This document shows, in pieces, positions 53,537 to 63,300 of a stretch of DNA of 64,000 bases. The notes beneath the pieces were generated by a model. The model ran no database searches. It was not told the origin of the DNA and saw nothing but the letters and a program-made list of their open reading frames with translations. A program made the position numbers and the translations under genes. Origin of the DNA: Actinokineospora diospyrosa (GTDB lineage: Bacteria > Actinomycetota > Actinomycetes > Mycobacteriales > Pseudonocardiaceae); assembly GCF_024171925.1 (NCBI RefSeq), contig NZ_JAMTCO010000005.1, positions 1 to 64,000 on the forward strand. Direction: 5' to 3'. Each line of letters starts with the position of its first letter. The first letter of the stretch is position 1.

Positions 53537-54820
53537 CTAGTCCCACGTCAGCCCAGGTAGCGGGAATTCGCCGTCTGACCAGCGGACTAGGCGTTTGGCC
53601 TTGCCGGTGTCGGTGCGGGGGATGCTGCCGGGGGCGAATACCCGCACGTCACAGCCCACACCGAGGCGTTCGCGCAGTGCGCCGCTCAGCGCGGCCGCCA
53701 GTGGGGCCGGGTCGACGTCGGCCTTGGGTTCGACCGCGACTCGCAGTTCCGCCCGGGCGGCCACCCGGCGGTCCTCCACGACCAGGTAGTGCGGGCTGAC
53801 CCGAGCGTCGGCGAGCACCACCGCCTCCACCTCGGTCGGGAACACGTTGACACCCCGGATGACCAGCATGTCGTCGGTGCGGCCGAGCAGTTTCGACATC
53901 CGCCGCCACCCCGTGTCGGTCTCCGGGGCGAGCGTGGCCACATCACCCGTCCGGTAGCGCAACAGCGGCATCCCGGTCTTGGTCAACGTCGTGAACACCA
54001 ACTCCCCCGGCGTCCCGTCCGGCACCGGCTCGCCTTCCGCGTCCACGCACTCGGGGTAGAAGTGGTCCTCCGCGACGTTCAGCAGGCCCTCGGAATCGAG
54101 CGACTCGCAGGCCACCCCGGGGCCGATGACCTCGGACAACCCGTAGATGTCCAGCGCGCGGATCCCCAGCAGACCCTCGATCTGGGCCCGCATCTCGTCC
54201 GTCCACGGCTCAGCCCCGTGCAGCCCGACCCGCAAGCTGTTCGACGTCCCCCGCATCGCCTCACCCAGGTGGATGGCGTACGAGGGCGTGCAGGTCAGCA
54301 CATCGGGCCGCAGGTCCTGGATCAACCGCACCTGCCGCTCCGTCATCCCCCCGGACATCGGCACGACCGTGGCCCCCAGCCGCACCGCGCCGTGGTGGAT
54401 CCCCAACCCACCCGTGAACAACCCATACCCGTACGCGTTGTGCACAACACTGCGACTGGTGGCCCCGGCCCCCGCCAAAGCCCGCGCCACCACCTCAGCC
54501 CACACCGCCAGGTCGTGCGCCGTGTACGGCACCAACGTGGGCCGCCCGCCCGTCCCCGACGACCCGTGCACACACACCACGTCATCGGCATCCACCGCCC
54601 GCAACCCGTACGGGTAGTGGTCCCACAGATCCCGCTTACTGATCGTGGGCAGCCGCCGCAGCCCCTCAAGATCGACGTCCGCCCCGGCCCCCACCCCGCA
54701 GTCCCGCAACCGCTGCCCCTGCACACCCCCAGCCGAGAGCAGCCGATCCACCAACCCGCGCAACCGGCCGAGCTGCAGCTCCCGCCGCGCCCCGACCTCC
54801 AACACCTCACCAGCGGTCAT
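53537..54820 (-). CDS. paaK: Phenylacetate-CoA ligase-like adenylate-forming enzyme
   Basis: 427 residues of the PaaK branch of acyl-AMP ligases: P-loop-like HGSSGTGGRP, NAYGYGLFTGGLG, DIYGLSEVIGPG, LRYRTGDVA and a C-terminal PaaK-type cap (RGVNVFPTEVE). PaaK activates phenylacetate with ATP and CoA. The other paa genes are not in this window, so the substrate could be another aryl acid. ATG at 54820. Confidence 0.85.
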   Translation of the reverse strand: MTAGEVLEVGARRELQLGRLRGLVDRLLSAGGVQGQRLRDCGVGAGADVDLEGLRRLPTISKRDLWDHYPYGLRAVDADDVVCVHGSSGTGGRPTLVPYTAHDLAVWAEVVARALAGAGATSRSVVHNAYGYGLFTGGLGIHHGAVRLGATVVPMSGGMTERQVRLIQDLRPDVLTCTPSYAIHLGEAMRGTSNSLRVGLHGAEPWTDEMRAQIEGLLGIRALDIYGLSEVIGPGVACESLDSEGLLNVAEDHFYPECVDAEGEPVPDGTPGELVFTTLTKTGMPLLRYRTGDVATLAPETDTGWRRMSKLLGRTDDMLVIRGVNVFPTEVEAVVLADARVSPHYLVVEDRRVAARAELRVAVEPKADVDPAPLAAALSGALRERLGVGCDVRVFAPGSIPRTDTGKAKRLVRWSDGEFPLPGLTWD

Positions 54821-54944
54821 CAGAACGGTCTAACACCCAGACCCCGCCCGCGGAAGCCCCAACCCACCCCCCGATTTCACCCCCCAGCACCCCGTGATGT
54901 AGCGTATGCGCAGCACGCCACGGGAAACCGAGCGTGATTGGTAC

Positions 54945-55017
54945 GGGGCTGTAGCGCAGTTGGTAGCGCATCACACTGGCAGTGTGAGGGTCAGGGGTTC
55001 GAATCCCCTCAGCTCCA
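54945..55017 (+). tRNA. tRNA-Ala (GGC)
   Basis: A 73-base cloverleaf with anticodon GGC in the loop between CACAC and GTGTG. The G3-U70 pair that identifies alanine tRNA is present (GGGGCTG with CAGCTCC). CCA is not encoded. Confidence 0.96.
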
Positions 55018-55520
55018 CAAGTGGAGGCTCGTGCTCGCAGAGAGCGCGAGCCTTTCTTGTTTCGCGTGTTCTTTGGGGGCCGAGCCCCCAAGCCCCAGCC
55101 GGGGGCGAGCCCCCGGACCCCCGGCCGTGGTTGCGTGTTGGGTAGCGGTTCGAGTAAGACCCTGGCAGGTCCACAAGTGGAGGCTCGTGCTCGCAGAGGG
55201 CGTGAGCCTTTCTTGTTTCGCGTGTTCTTTGGGGGCCGAGCCCCCAAGCCCCAGCCGGGGGCGAGCCCCCGGGACCCCGGCCGTGGTTGCGTGTTGGGTA
55301 GCGGTTCAGGTGAGGCCCCAGCAGGTCCACGCATAGGTGGTCCGTGTCCGCAGAGGGCGCGGGCCATGTGCGTTTCGCGATCACATTGGGGGTGCAAGCC
55401 CCAAACCCCGCTCGGGCAAGCCCGAACCCCGACGATGCTTGCGTTGGGTGGACTGGGGTTCTAGCAAGAACCGGGCAGGTCCATCAGACTCGGGCGATCT
55501 GTGCCCGTGGAGAGCGTGGG
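55014..55520. repeat. Three and a partial fourth tandem 156-bp units trailing tRNA-Ala
   Basis: Unit starts (TCCAC/TCCAT) lie at 55014, 55170, 55326 and 55480, spacings of 156, 156 and 154. Each unit holds the terminator stem, a G/C palindrome cluster (GGGGGCCGAGCCCCC, GGGGGCGAGCCCCC) and a tail resembling a tRNA 3' end (GGTTCGAGTAAGACC... in unit 1). Units 1 and 2 are nearly identical; unit 3 is clearly diverged. There is no protein gene here. Confidence 0.8.
55026..55062 (+). terminator. Terminator of tRNA-Ala
   Basis: GGCTCGTGC pairs with GCGCGAGCC (one wobble), followed by TTTCTTGTTT. The same structure recurs in the second tandem unit at about 55182-55218. Confidence 0.8.
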
Positions 55521-55626
55521 CGGCGGACCCAGCGGGGGGTCGCTCGGACGCGTCCTGCGGGGTGGTGTGGGGCGGGGGTCGCGTGGGGTTGATGTGCGAC
55601 TGAGGGCCCGCCCCACGGCCGATCTG

Positions 55627-56445
55627 CTACCCGGTCAGTGCGGTGAGCCAGTTCGGGTCGCTGGTGTCGATGATCTTGTTGTTGGCGGCCAGTGTCGGCG
55701 TGCCGAACGCCTTCTGGCCGTTGTACTCCTGCTGCAGGTAGTCCGTGCCGCGGACCTGTTGGAACGCGTCGCTGATCTGCTTGTCGTAGGTGCCCGACCG
55801 GACTCCGTCGGCAAACGTTTGCGAGGTGAGGCCGAGGGAGCGGCCGAGGTCGATGAGCTGGTCTTTGGTCCAGCCGCGGGCGCCTTCCTCCGGCTGGCTG
55901 CCGAAGAGGCTCTTGTGGAAGGCGAGGAACTTGCCCTCGTCGGCCGCGAGCAGGGCGGCGTTGGCGGAGTCGGTGGAGTAGCCGGCCGGGTCGGAGCGGT
56001 CGTTGAGCATGTTCAGCATGTGGTAGCGGACCTTGAGCGTGCCGTCGTTGAGCTTGCTCTCGATCTGGCCGCTGTAAGAGTCCTCAAAGGCGCGGCACGC
56101 CGGGCAGAGGAAGTCCTCGTAGACGTCGATGGTGGCCTTAGCGCTGCTCTTGCCGACCACGACCACCGCGCCTTCACGCGTGACCGGGAGCGATAGGTCT
56201 ACCGACTTCACGGCGATGGCTGCGCCTTCGGTCGCGCTCTTCTTGCTGTTCGTGTAGATCACACCGCCGATGACCGCCGCCGCGATGATGACGACCACGA
56301 GAGCGCCGACGATCATCGGGTTCCGGTTGCCACCGGACTTGCGGGCAGCCGCTACCGGGCTGCTCTTAGCCGCCGGACTGGTCTTGACCGTGCCCGTGGT
56401 CTGGTTCTGCCGCCGCTTGCGCGCGCTGCGTTCCGCTCCGCCCAC
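55627..56445 (-). CDS. DsbA-like thioredoxin-fold protein, membrane-anchored
   Basis: 272 residues: a basic cytoplasmic N-terminus (1-42), one transmembrane helix (about 44-66), and an extracytoplasmic thioredoxin-fold domain with the redox motif CPAC in DFLCPACRAFE (near residue 117) and the cis-Pro loop FGTPTLAAN. It should form or exchange disulfides outside the membrane. GTG at 56445 has AGGAGAGAGG upstream. The MauE-like gene lies 13 bases upstream on the same strand, and the two are probably an operon. Confidence 0.88.
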   Translation of the reverse strand: MGGAERSARKRRQNQTTGTVKTSPAAKSSPVAAARKSGGNRNPMIVGALVVVIIAAAVIGGVIYTNSKKSATEGAAIAVKSVDLSLPVTREGAVVVVGKSSAKATIDVYEDFLCPACRAFEDSYSGQIESKLNDGTLKVRYHMLNMLNDRSDPAGYSTDSANAALLAADEGKFLAFHKSLFGSQPEEGARGWTKDQLIDLGRSLGLTSQTFADGVRSGTYDKQISDAFQQVRGTDYLQQEYNGQKAFGTPTLAANNKIIDTSDPNWLTALTG

Positions 56446-56458
56446 CTGTACCTCTCTC

Positions 56459-56938
56459 CTACGCCGCCCCGGCGGTCCGCGTGAAGCGGCCGTCGAGCGC
56501 CAGCCGGGTGCGGGGCCGCACGGCCAGCCACACCGCCAAGACCAGGAACCCGATGTCCCTGGCGATCTCCTCCGGGTACCGCGTGTCGCCCTCGGCGACC
56601 GGCCCGCCGCCGCCGAAGCAGCCGCAGTCGATGCTGAGGCCCCTGGCCCACGACTGGGCGACCGCGGCGATGAACGCCAGCAGCACCACGACCGACAGCA
56701 GCGCGGTCAGCCGGGTGCCCAGGCCGACCACGAGGAGCACGCCGAGCGCGAGTTCCAGGAACGGCATCGCCGCCGCGGTCACGCTGACCAGCCCGCCGGG
56801 CAGCACGTCGTAGGCCTGCACGGCGATGTAGGTCTGGTTGGGGTCGCTCGCCTTGAGCCAGCCGGACACCAGCCACACCCCGGCCAGCCCCAGCCGGAAC
56901 AGGGTGCCGACGAGGTCGAGCACCGTCCCTTTCGTCAC
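56459..56938 (-). CDS. MauE/DoxX family membrane protein
   Basis: 159 residues with four transmembrane helices. LFRLGLAGVWLVSGWLKASDP begins the domain and a Cys pair, DCGCFGGG, sits near residue 105. MauE-like proteins pass reducing or oxidising equivalents to periplasmic thioredoxin-fold partners, matching the DsbA-like gene just downstream. GTG at 56938 is chosen. Confidence 0.82.
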   Translation of the reverse strand: MTKGTVLDLVGTLFRLGLAGVWLVSGWLKASDPNQTYIAVQAYDVLPGGLVSVTAAAMPFLELALGVLLVVGLGTRLTALLSVVVLLAFIAAVAQSWARGLSIDCGCFGGGGPVAEGDTRYPEEIARDIGFLVLAVWLAVRPRTRLALDGRFTRTAGAA

Positions 56939-56989
56939 GGTCTCCGAGGCTACTCGGGCACGCTGAGCACAACCTGAGAAGCTGGTCCG

Positions 56990-59365
56990 GTGCTCCCCGA
57001 CCTCCCGGTCCGCCCCGCGCTCGCCGAGATCACCCGAACGGTGGCCGATCACGGCACCGCGGTGTTGGTCGCGCCACCGGGTACCGGCAAGACGACGCTG
57101 GTGCCATTGGCGCTAGCGGAGATCGGCACGGTTGTCGTCGCTGAGCCGCGCAGGCTCGCTGCCCGTGCTGCCGCGGCGCGGATGGCATCGCTGCTCGGTG
57201 AACCTGTCGGGCAGACGGTGGGTTACTCGGTGCGCGGTGACCGCAAGAGGTCCAAGGACACAAAGATTGAGGTCGTTACGTCCGGCCTGCTGGTGCGTCG
57301 CCTCCAGAACGACCCAGAGCTGTCTGGTGTGGACACAGTTCTGCTGGACGAGTGCCATGAACGCCACCTAGACGCCGACTTGCTCCTAGCCCTTCTGCTG
57401 GATGCCCGCGATGGCCTACGTCCAGATCTGCGATTGCTCGCCACGAGCGCCACAGTCGCCTCGGACTCGCTCTCAGCACTGCTCGGCGACGCACCGGTCA
57501 TACGAGTTGAGGCGCGGACCTTCCCCGTTGAACTCATCTATAGCCCGCCACTGCGCAACGAGCGGATTGAGCACTGCGTCGCGAGGACAGTCCACTTAGC
57601 TCTGTCTGCGCACCATGGCGACATCCTGGTCTTCTTGCCCGGTGCGGCCGAAATCAGGCGAGTGACCGAAGCGCTAAGAGGCGTCGATGCGGACGTCGTT
57701 CCCTTGCACGGCAGGCTCGCCGCCGCAGATCAGGATGCCGCGCTCCAGCCGGGAAGACGGCGACGCATAGTGCTGTCTACGGCGGTTGCGGAGTCAAGTC
57801 TGACTGTGCCCGGCGTGCGGATCGTGGTCGACGCCGGGCAGTCCCGTGTGCCTCGGGTCGACCACCGGCGCGGCATGTCCGGCCTGACGACGGTACGAGT
57901 GTCCGCGGCTGTAGCCGACCAACGCGCGGGCCGGGCCGGTCGAGAGGCGCCCGGGTGGGTCTACCGGTGTTGGCCGGAGCACGAGCACGGCACGCTGCCG
58001 AGGTACCCGGAACCGGAGATCCGCACGGCTGACCTGACCCGGTTGGCGCTTGAGCTCGCCTGCTGGGGGACGCCGGACGGATCAGGGCTGCGCTGGTGGG
58101 ACACACCGCCACCGGGACCGCTCGCCGCGGGTAGAGAGACGTTGACCGCTCTAGGCGCGCTCGACGGCGGCACGGTCACTGACCGAGGTCACGCTATGGC
58201 ACAACTCGGCCTGCATCCCCGTCTAGCCCGCGCCCTGCTCGACGGCGCCGCCCAGGTAGGCCCAACTGCCGCCGCAGAGGTGGTATCCGTTCTCGACGAT
58301 GACACCCTCGCGACCGACGCTGACCTCGATGCCACCCTCAGGACGCTCCGAGCGACCCGCCCTCAGCGGTGGCTACGCGAAGTCCGGCGCCTCTCGGCTC
58401 TTGTCTCCGGCCCCACACGGGAGCGGGACTCGGCCTTGGTGGTGGCTCTCGCCCATCCTGAGCGCCTCGCGCGGCGGCGGGCACCCGGTGTCTACCTGAT
58501 GGTCAACGGCACCGCTGTGGAAGCCCCGGGGGGCCTAGGCGACCCGGAATGGCTCGCGGTGGCCGTCGCTGAACGCAAGCCGGGTGCGGTGCACGGTCGA
58601 GTCCGCTTGGCCGCCAGGGCCGATGAGGCGTTGGCGATCCGCGCGGCAGCGCCTTTGTTGGTCGAGGGCGACGAAGTGGTGTGGGCGGACGGAGACGTCG
58701 TGGCCCGGTGGGTGCGGCGGTTGGGAGCAATCGTGCTTAAAGAGCGGCCGCTGTCGAACCCGCCTGCCACGGCTGTTCGGGAGGCAGTCCTAGCCGGGCT
58801 TCGCAAGGACGGGCTCGCGTTGGTGCGCTTCTCCCCGGCTGCGGCGGCACTGCGAGAGCGCTTGGCGTTGCTGCACCGGGTGGTAGGTCCGCCTTGGCCC
58901 GCGGTCGATGACGAGGCTTTGATCGCGCTGGCCGAACGCTGGATCGGATCCGCCTCTAACAAGTCCGAACTCCGGCGGCTAGACCTCACCTCGGCGCTGC
59001 GCGCCCTGCTGCCCTGGCCGGAGGCGGGACGCCTGGAGGACCTCGTGCCCGAGCGGATAGAGGTTCCCTCCGGCTCGCGGATCAGGCTGGACTACTCAGG
59101 AGACACACCTGCCCTGCCCGTGAAGGTGCAAGAGGTGTTCGGTTGGACCAGCAGCCCGACCGTTCTGGATGGTCGCGTGCCCGTGGTGCTGCAACTGCTC
59201 TCACCGGCGGGCCGCCCGGTAGCGGTAACTGCGGATTTGGCGTCGTTCTGGGCAGGTAGCTACAAGCAGGTCCGGTCTGAGCTGCGCGGTCGCTACCCGA
59301 AGCACCGTTGGCCAGAAGACCCGATGACCGCCGACCCGACCCGCCACACCATCCAGCGCCGGTAA
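56990..59365 (+). CDS. hrpB: ATP-dependent helicase HrpB (DEAH-type)
   Basis: 791 residues: Walker A APPGTGKTT, DECH box in LLDECHERH, SATVAS (motif III), VFLPGAAEIRR, and QRAGRAGREAPG (motif VI). The HA2/OB region and the HrpB-specific C-terminal domain (WPEDPM near the end) follow. HrpB resembles RNA helicases but its role is poorly known. The GTG start is 51 bases from the divergent MauE gene. Most of the gene has relaxed third positions and at least one TTA codon (near 57596). Confidence 0.93.
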   Translation: MLPDLPVRPALAEITRTVADHGTAVLVAPPGTGKTTLVPLALAEIGTVVVAEPRRLAARAAAARMASLLGEPVGQTVGYSVRGDRKRSKDTKIEVVTSGLLVRRLQNDPELSGVDTVLLDECHERHLDADLLLALLLDARDGLRPDLRLLATSATVASDSLSALLGDAPVIRVEARTFPVELIYSPPLRNERIEHCVARTVHLALSAHHGDILVFLPGAAEIRRVTEALRGVDADVVPLHGRLAAADQDAALQPGRRRRIVLSTAVAESSLTVPGVRIVVDAGQSRVPRVDHRRGMSGLTTVRVSAAVADQRAGRAGREAPGWVYRCWPEHEHGTLPRYPEPEIRTADLTRLALELACWGTPDGSGLRWWDTPPPGPLAAGRETLTALGALDGGTVTDRGHAMAQLGLHPRLARALLDGAAQVGPTAAAEVVSVLDDDTLATDADLDATLRTLRATRPQRWLREVRRLSALVSGPTRERDSALVVALAHPERLARRRAPGVYLMVNGTAVEAPGGLGDPEWLAVAVAERKPGAVHGRVRLAARADEALAIRAAAPLLVEGDEVVWADGDVVARWVRRLGAIVLKERPLSNPPATAVREAVLAGLRKDGLALVRFSPAAAALRERLALLHRVVGPPWPAVDDEALIALAERWIGSASNKSELRRLDLTSALRALLPWPEAGRLEDLVPERIEVPSGSRIRLDYSGDTPALPVKVQEVFGWTSSPTVLDGRVPVVLQLLSPAGRPVAVTADLASFWAGSYKQVRSELRGRYPKHRWPEDPMTADPTRHTIQRR

Positions 59366-59385
59366 CCGTGTGCCACGGTGGACGG

Positions 59386-59931
59386 GTGACCTGGGATGGC
59401 GAGAACTACCAGAGCCGATTCGACCGCCTGGCCGAGAGCGGCCAAGACGTGCACGGCGAGGCTGCCTTCGTGTGCTCCTACGAACCCGCCACCGTGCTCG
59501 ACGCCGGTTGCGGCACCGGCCGGGTCGCGATCGAACTGGACCGGCGGGGCATAGAGGTCGTCGGGGTCGACGTGGACCCGTCCATGCTGGCCGTCGCGCG
59601 TGAGCGCGCGCCGCGGGTGCCGTGGATCCACCAGGACCTCGTCGGCCTCGACCTCGGCCGCACGTTCGAGCTCGTGCTCATGGCCGGGAACGTGCCGCTG
59701 TTCACCCCGCCGGGCACCCAGGCCGCGTTGGTCGCGGGCGTGGCCCGGCACGTGCCCCCGGGCGGGCTGCTCGTCGCGGGGTTCTCGCTCGACCGCGGCT
59801 ACGGGGTCGAGGAGTACGACGCCCACTGCGCGGCGGCCGGCCTGGCCCCGCTTCACCGCTACGCGACCTGGTCTAAAGAATCCTTTACTAATGGTGCCTA
59901 TGCGGTCTTCGTCCACGGACGCTCGGCCTAG
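59386..59931 (+). CDS. Class I SAM-dependent methyltransferase
   Basis: 181 residues. Motif I VLDAGCGTGRVAIEL, then VVGVDVDPSMLAVAR (acidic residue binding the SAM ribose), and GGLLVAGFSLDRGYG. There is no substrate-binding domain of note, so the acceptor is unknown. GTG at 59386 (VTWDGENYQ) is chosen. It follows hrpB by 20 bases on the same strand. Confidence 0.87.
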   Translation: MTWDGENYQSRFDRLAESGQDVHGEAAFVCSYEPATVLDAGCGTGRVAIELDRRGIEVVGVDVDPSMLAVARERAPRVPWIHQDLVGLDLGRTFELVLMAGNVPLFTPPGTQAALVAGVARHVPPGGLLVAGFSLDRGYGVEEYDAHCAAAGLAPLHRYATWSKESFTNGAYAVFVHGRSA

Positions 59932-60330
59932 GCCGGTCGGCGTAAGGGAAAATCCTAGCTCCGGGACGACTGGAACATTGGGAACGAATACTGTGAATGG
60001 GATTATTTGACCCATCTCATGGTGTGGTCCGGTGAGCTGGGAGGCGCCCGGTGTTGGCCGGATCGCGGCCCCCGGCACGCCGTCCCACTCTGTGAAACCG
60101 CAGGTGGGGCCGTTGAGCGCGGTGAGCTGGTGCCGAGTTGTGCGCGCGGCGAACAACTTGCCAGAAGTTGACAGTTCATTTCGTGACTTTGGTTTGCCTT
60201 GACTGTTGCTTGACCAGATCTGATGCTTCACCGCGCTCGGTGCTGTCCTATTCCTCCCCTGCTGCGGTGTTCTGCCCACGAGGCGGGAGCCGGTCGTGCC
60301 GTGCGCAACCCTGCACAAAGGAGCATTCCG
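59932..60330. other. Upstream region of the M4-M28 protease gene
   Basis: 399 bases with no gene. It is A/T-richer from 60160 to 60230, where three TTGACN hexamers (60168, 60199, 60210) could be -35 elements; no convincing -10 partner was identified. AAAGGAG precedes the start by seven bases. Confidence 0.5.
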
Positions 60331-63300
60331 ATGAAGCGCAGAACGATGGCGGCTGGTGTCGCCCTCGCCGTGCTCGCCGGGACGGCGGTCGCGGTGACCG
60401 TCAGTCCGGTGTTCGCCAGTCAGGACCAGCAAGCCCAAGGCCAGGACCGCCAGGCGCTGGCGATCTCCGCGGCTGACCGGGCTGCCAACAGCGGTCTGGA
60501 CGCGCTGGCGAAGGGCCCGGACGAGGCCTACTCCCGCGACCTGGTCAACCCGTTCTTCAACGACCTCTACTCAGTCAGCTACCAGCGCAGCTACCGCGGC
60601 CTGCCGGTCGTCGGCGGCGACGCCACCGTCCTGGCCGACGGCCAGGGTCGTGTGCAGGCCGTCATGGCCGCGACCAAGGCGAAGGTGGCCGTCCCGTCCA
60701 CCACCGCCCGCGTGACCAAGGCCGCCGCCGAGCAGACCTCCCGCGGTCTGCAGGGCAAGACCACCAAGGTCGAGTCGAGCCGCCTGGTCGTCAAGGTCAC
60801 CAACGACGCCCCCGCGCTCGCCTGGGAACACCTGGTCGTCGGCAACACCAAGGAGGGTGGCCCGAGCCACCTGACCGTCTGGGTCGACGCCAACAGCGGC
60901 GCGGTCCTGGACAAGGTCGAGGACGCCGCCCACGGCACGCTCAACAGCGAGTGGAACGGCAACGTCAACATCGACACCACCAACTCCGGTGGCACCTACC
61001 GCATGGTCGACCCGAACCGCCCGGGTCTGCAGTGCGCGGACTACAGCAACAACACCGTCTTCTCGAAGTCGTCGGACTCCTGGGGCACCGGCAACGCCAC
61101 CTCGAAGGAGACCGGCTGCGGCGACCTGCTCTACGGCGCCCAGCAGGAGTGGAACATGCTCCGCGACTGGCTGGGCCGCAACGGCCACAACGGCTCCGGC
61201 CGCAGCTGGCCCGCGAAGGTCGGCTTGAACGAGCAGAACGCCTACTGGGACGGCTCGACCGTCACCATCGGCCGCAACGGCTCGAACAAGTGGATCGCCG
61301 GTATGGACGTCGTCGGCCACGAGTACGGCCACGGCCTGGACCAGAACACCCCCGGTGGTACCTCCTCGGAGGCCGGGCTCGGTGAGGCGACCGGTGACAT
61401 CTTCGGCGCCCTGACCGAGGCCTACGCCAACAACCCGAAGGACCCCGCGGACTACCTCGTCGGCGAGACGATCAACCTCGTCGGCAACGGCCCGATCCGC
61501 AACATGTACCAGCCGTCGCTGGTCAACAACGACCCGAACTGCTACAGCTCCTCGATCCCCAACACCGAGGTGCACAAGGCGGCTGGCCCGCTCAACCACT
61601 GGTTCTACCTGCTGGCTGAGGGCACCAACCCGGGCGGCGGCAAGCCGAACAGCCCGACCTGCAACAACACCACGCTGACCGGTGTCGGCATCCAGACCGC
61701 GGGCAAGATCTTCTACGGCGGCATGCTGCTGAAGACCTCGGGCATGACCCACCGCAAGTACCGGATCGCCACCCTCACCTCGGCGAAGAACCTGGACGCG
61801 ACCTGCGGTCTGTACAACAAGACCAAGGCCGCCTGGGACGCCATCACGCTGCCCGCGCAGACCGGTGAGCCGACCTGCACCCCGTCCGGCGGCAACGAGT
61901 TCAGCCTGTCGCTGAACCCGTCCTCGGGCTCCATCCAGAAGGGCAACTCGGGCACCTTCTCCGTCGCGACCCAGACCACCTCGGGTTCGGCGCAGAACGT
62001 GAACCTGTCCGCCTCGGGCCAGCCCTCGGGCGTGACCGTGTCGTTCTCGCCGACCTCGGTGCAGACCGGCGCCTCCTCCACCGCGACCGTCGCTGTCGGT
62101 TCCTCGGTGGCCAACGGCACCTACACGATCACCGTGACCGCGGCTGGCGCCACCAGCCACACCGCGACCTACAGCCTGACCGTGACCGGTACCGGCCCGG
62201 ACCCGAACCCGACCGCGCCGGACATCGACGTGGCCGCTGTTCAGGCCCACATCTCGCAGTTCGGCACCATCGCGTCGCAGAACGGTGGCAACCGCCGCGC
62301 CGGTAGCGCGGGTTACACCGCCTCCGTCGCGTACATCAAGGGCAAGCTGCAGGCCGCGGGCTACACCGTGGTCGAGCAGACCTGCTCCTCCGGCTGCACC
62401 TACCGCTCGAACAACCTGATCGCGGACTGGCCCGGTGGCGACACCGCCCAGACCTACATGTTCGGTGCCCACCTCGACGGTGTGGCCGCTGGCCCCGGCA
62501 TCAACGACAACGCCTCGGGCTCGGCGACCCTGCTCGAGGTCGCGCTCCAGCTCGCCGCCAAGAACCCGACCATGGCCAAGCACGTGCGCTTCGGTTGGTG
62601 GACTGACGAGGAGCAGGGCCTCAACGGCTCGAAGTTCTACGTGAACCAGCTGACCTCGGCCCAGCGGTCGCAGATCAAGGGTTACTACAACTTCGACATG
62701 GTGGCCTCGGTCAACGGCGGCTACTTCATCAACAACATCAACACCGCTGTCGCCACCCCGCTGAAGGAGTACTGGACCTCGCTGAACCTGGCTCCCGAGG
62801 AGAACGTCGAGGGCGCTGGCCGCTCCGACGACTACTCGTTCCAGAACGCGGGCATCCCGTCCTCCGGTTACGCGAGTGGTGCCTCGGCCCGCAAGACCTC
62901 GGCCCAGGCGCAGAAGTGGGGCGGTACCGCGAACGGTGCCTACGACCCCTGCTACCACAGCTCCTGCGACACGGTGAACAACATCAGCGCCACCCACCTC
63001 AACCGGTCCGCCGACGGTGTCGCCTACGCGATCTGGAAGCAGGCCGTCAGCACCACGCCGACGCCGACCAACGACTTCTCCGTGTCGTTGAACCCGACCT
63101 CGGCCTCCGTGCAGCCGGGTGGCTCGACCACCACCACCGTGGCGACCCAGACCACCTCTGGTTCGGCGCAGAACGTCACCCTGTCGGCCGCGGGCGCCCC
63201 CACCGGCGTCACCGTGTCCTTCAGCCCGAGCTCGGTGCAGACCGGTTCGTCGTCCACCGCGACCATCAACGTCGGTTCCTCGGTGGCCAACGGCACCTAC

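Noticed and set aside
55141-55176. Second tRNA gene in the tandem units behind tRNA-Ala
   Set aside because: Only the T-arm and acceptor end are recognisable; there is no anticodon arm or matching 5' half.
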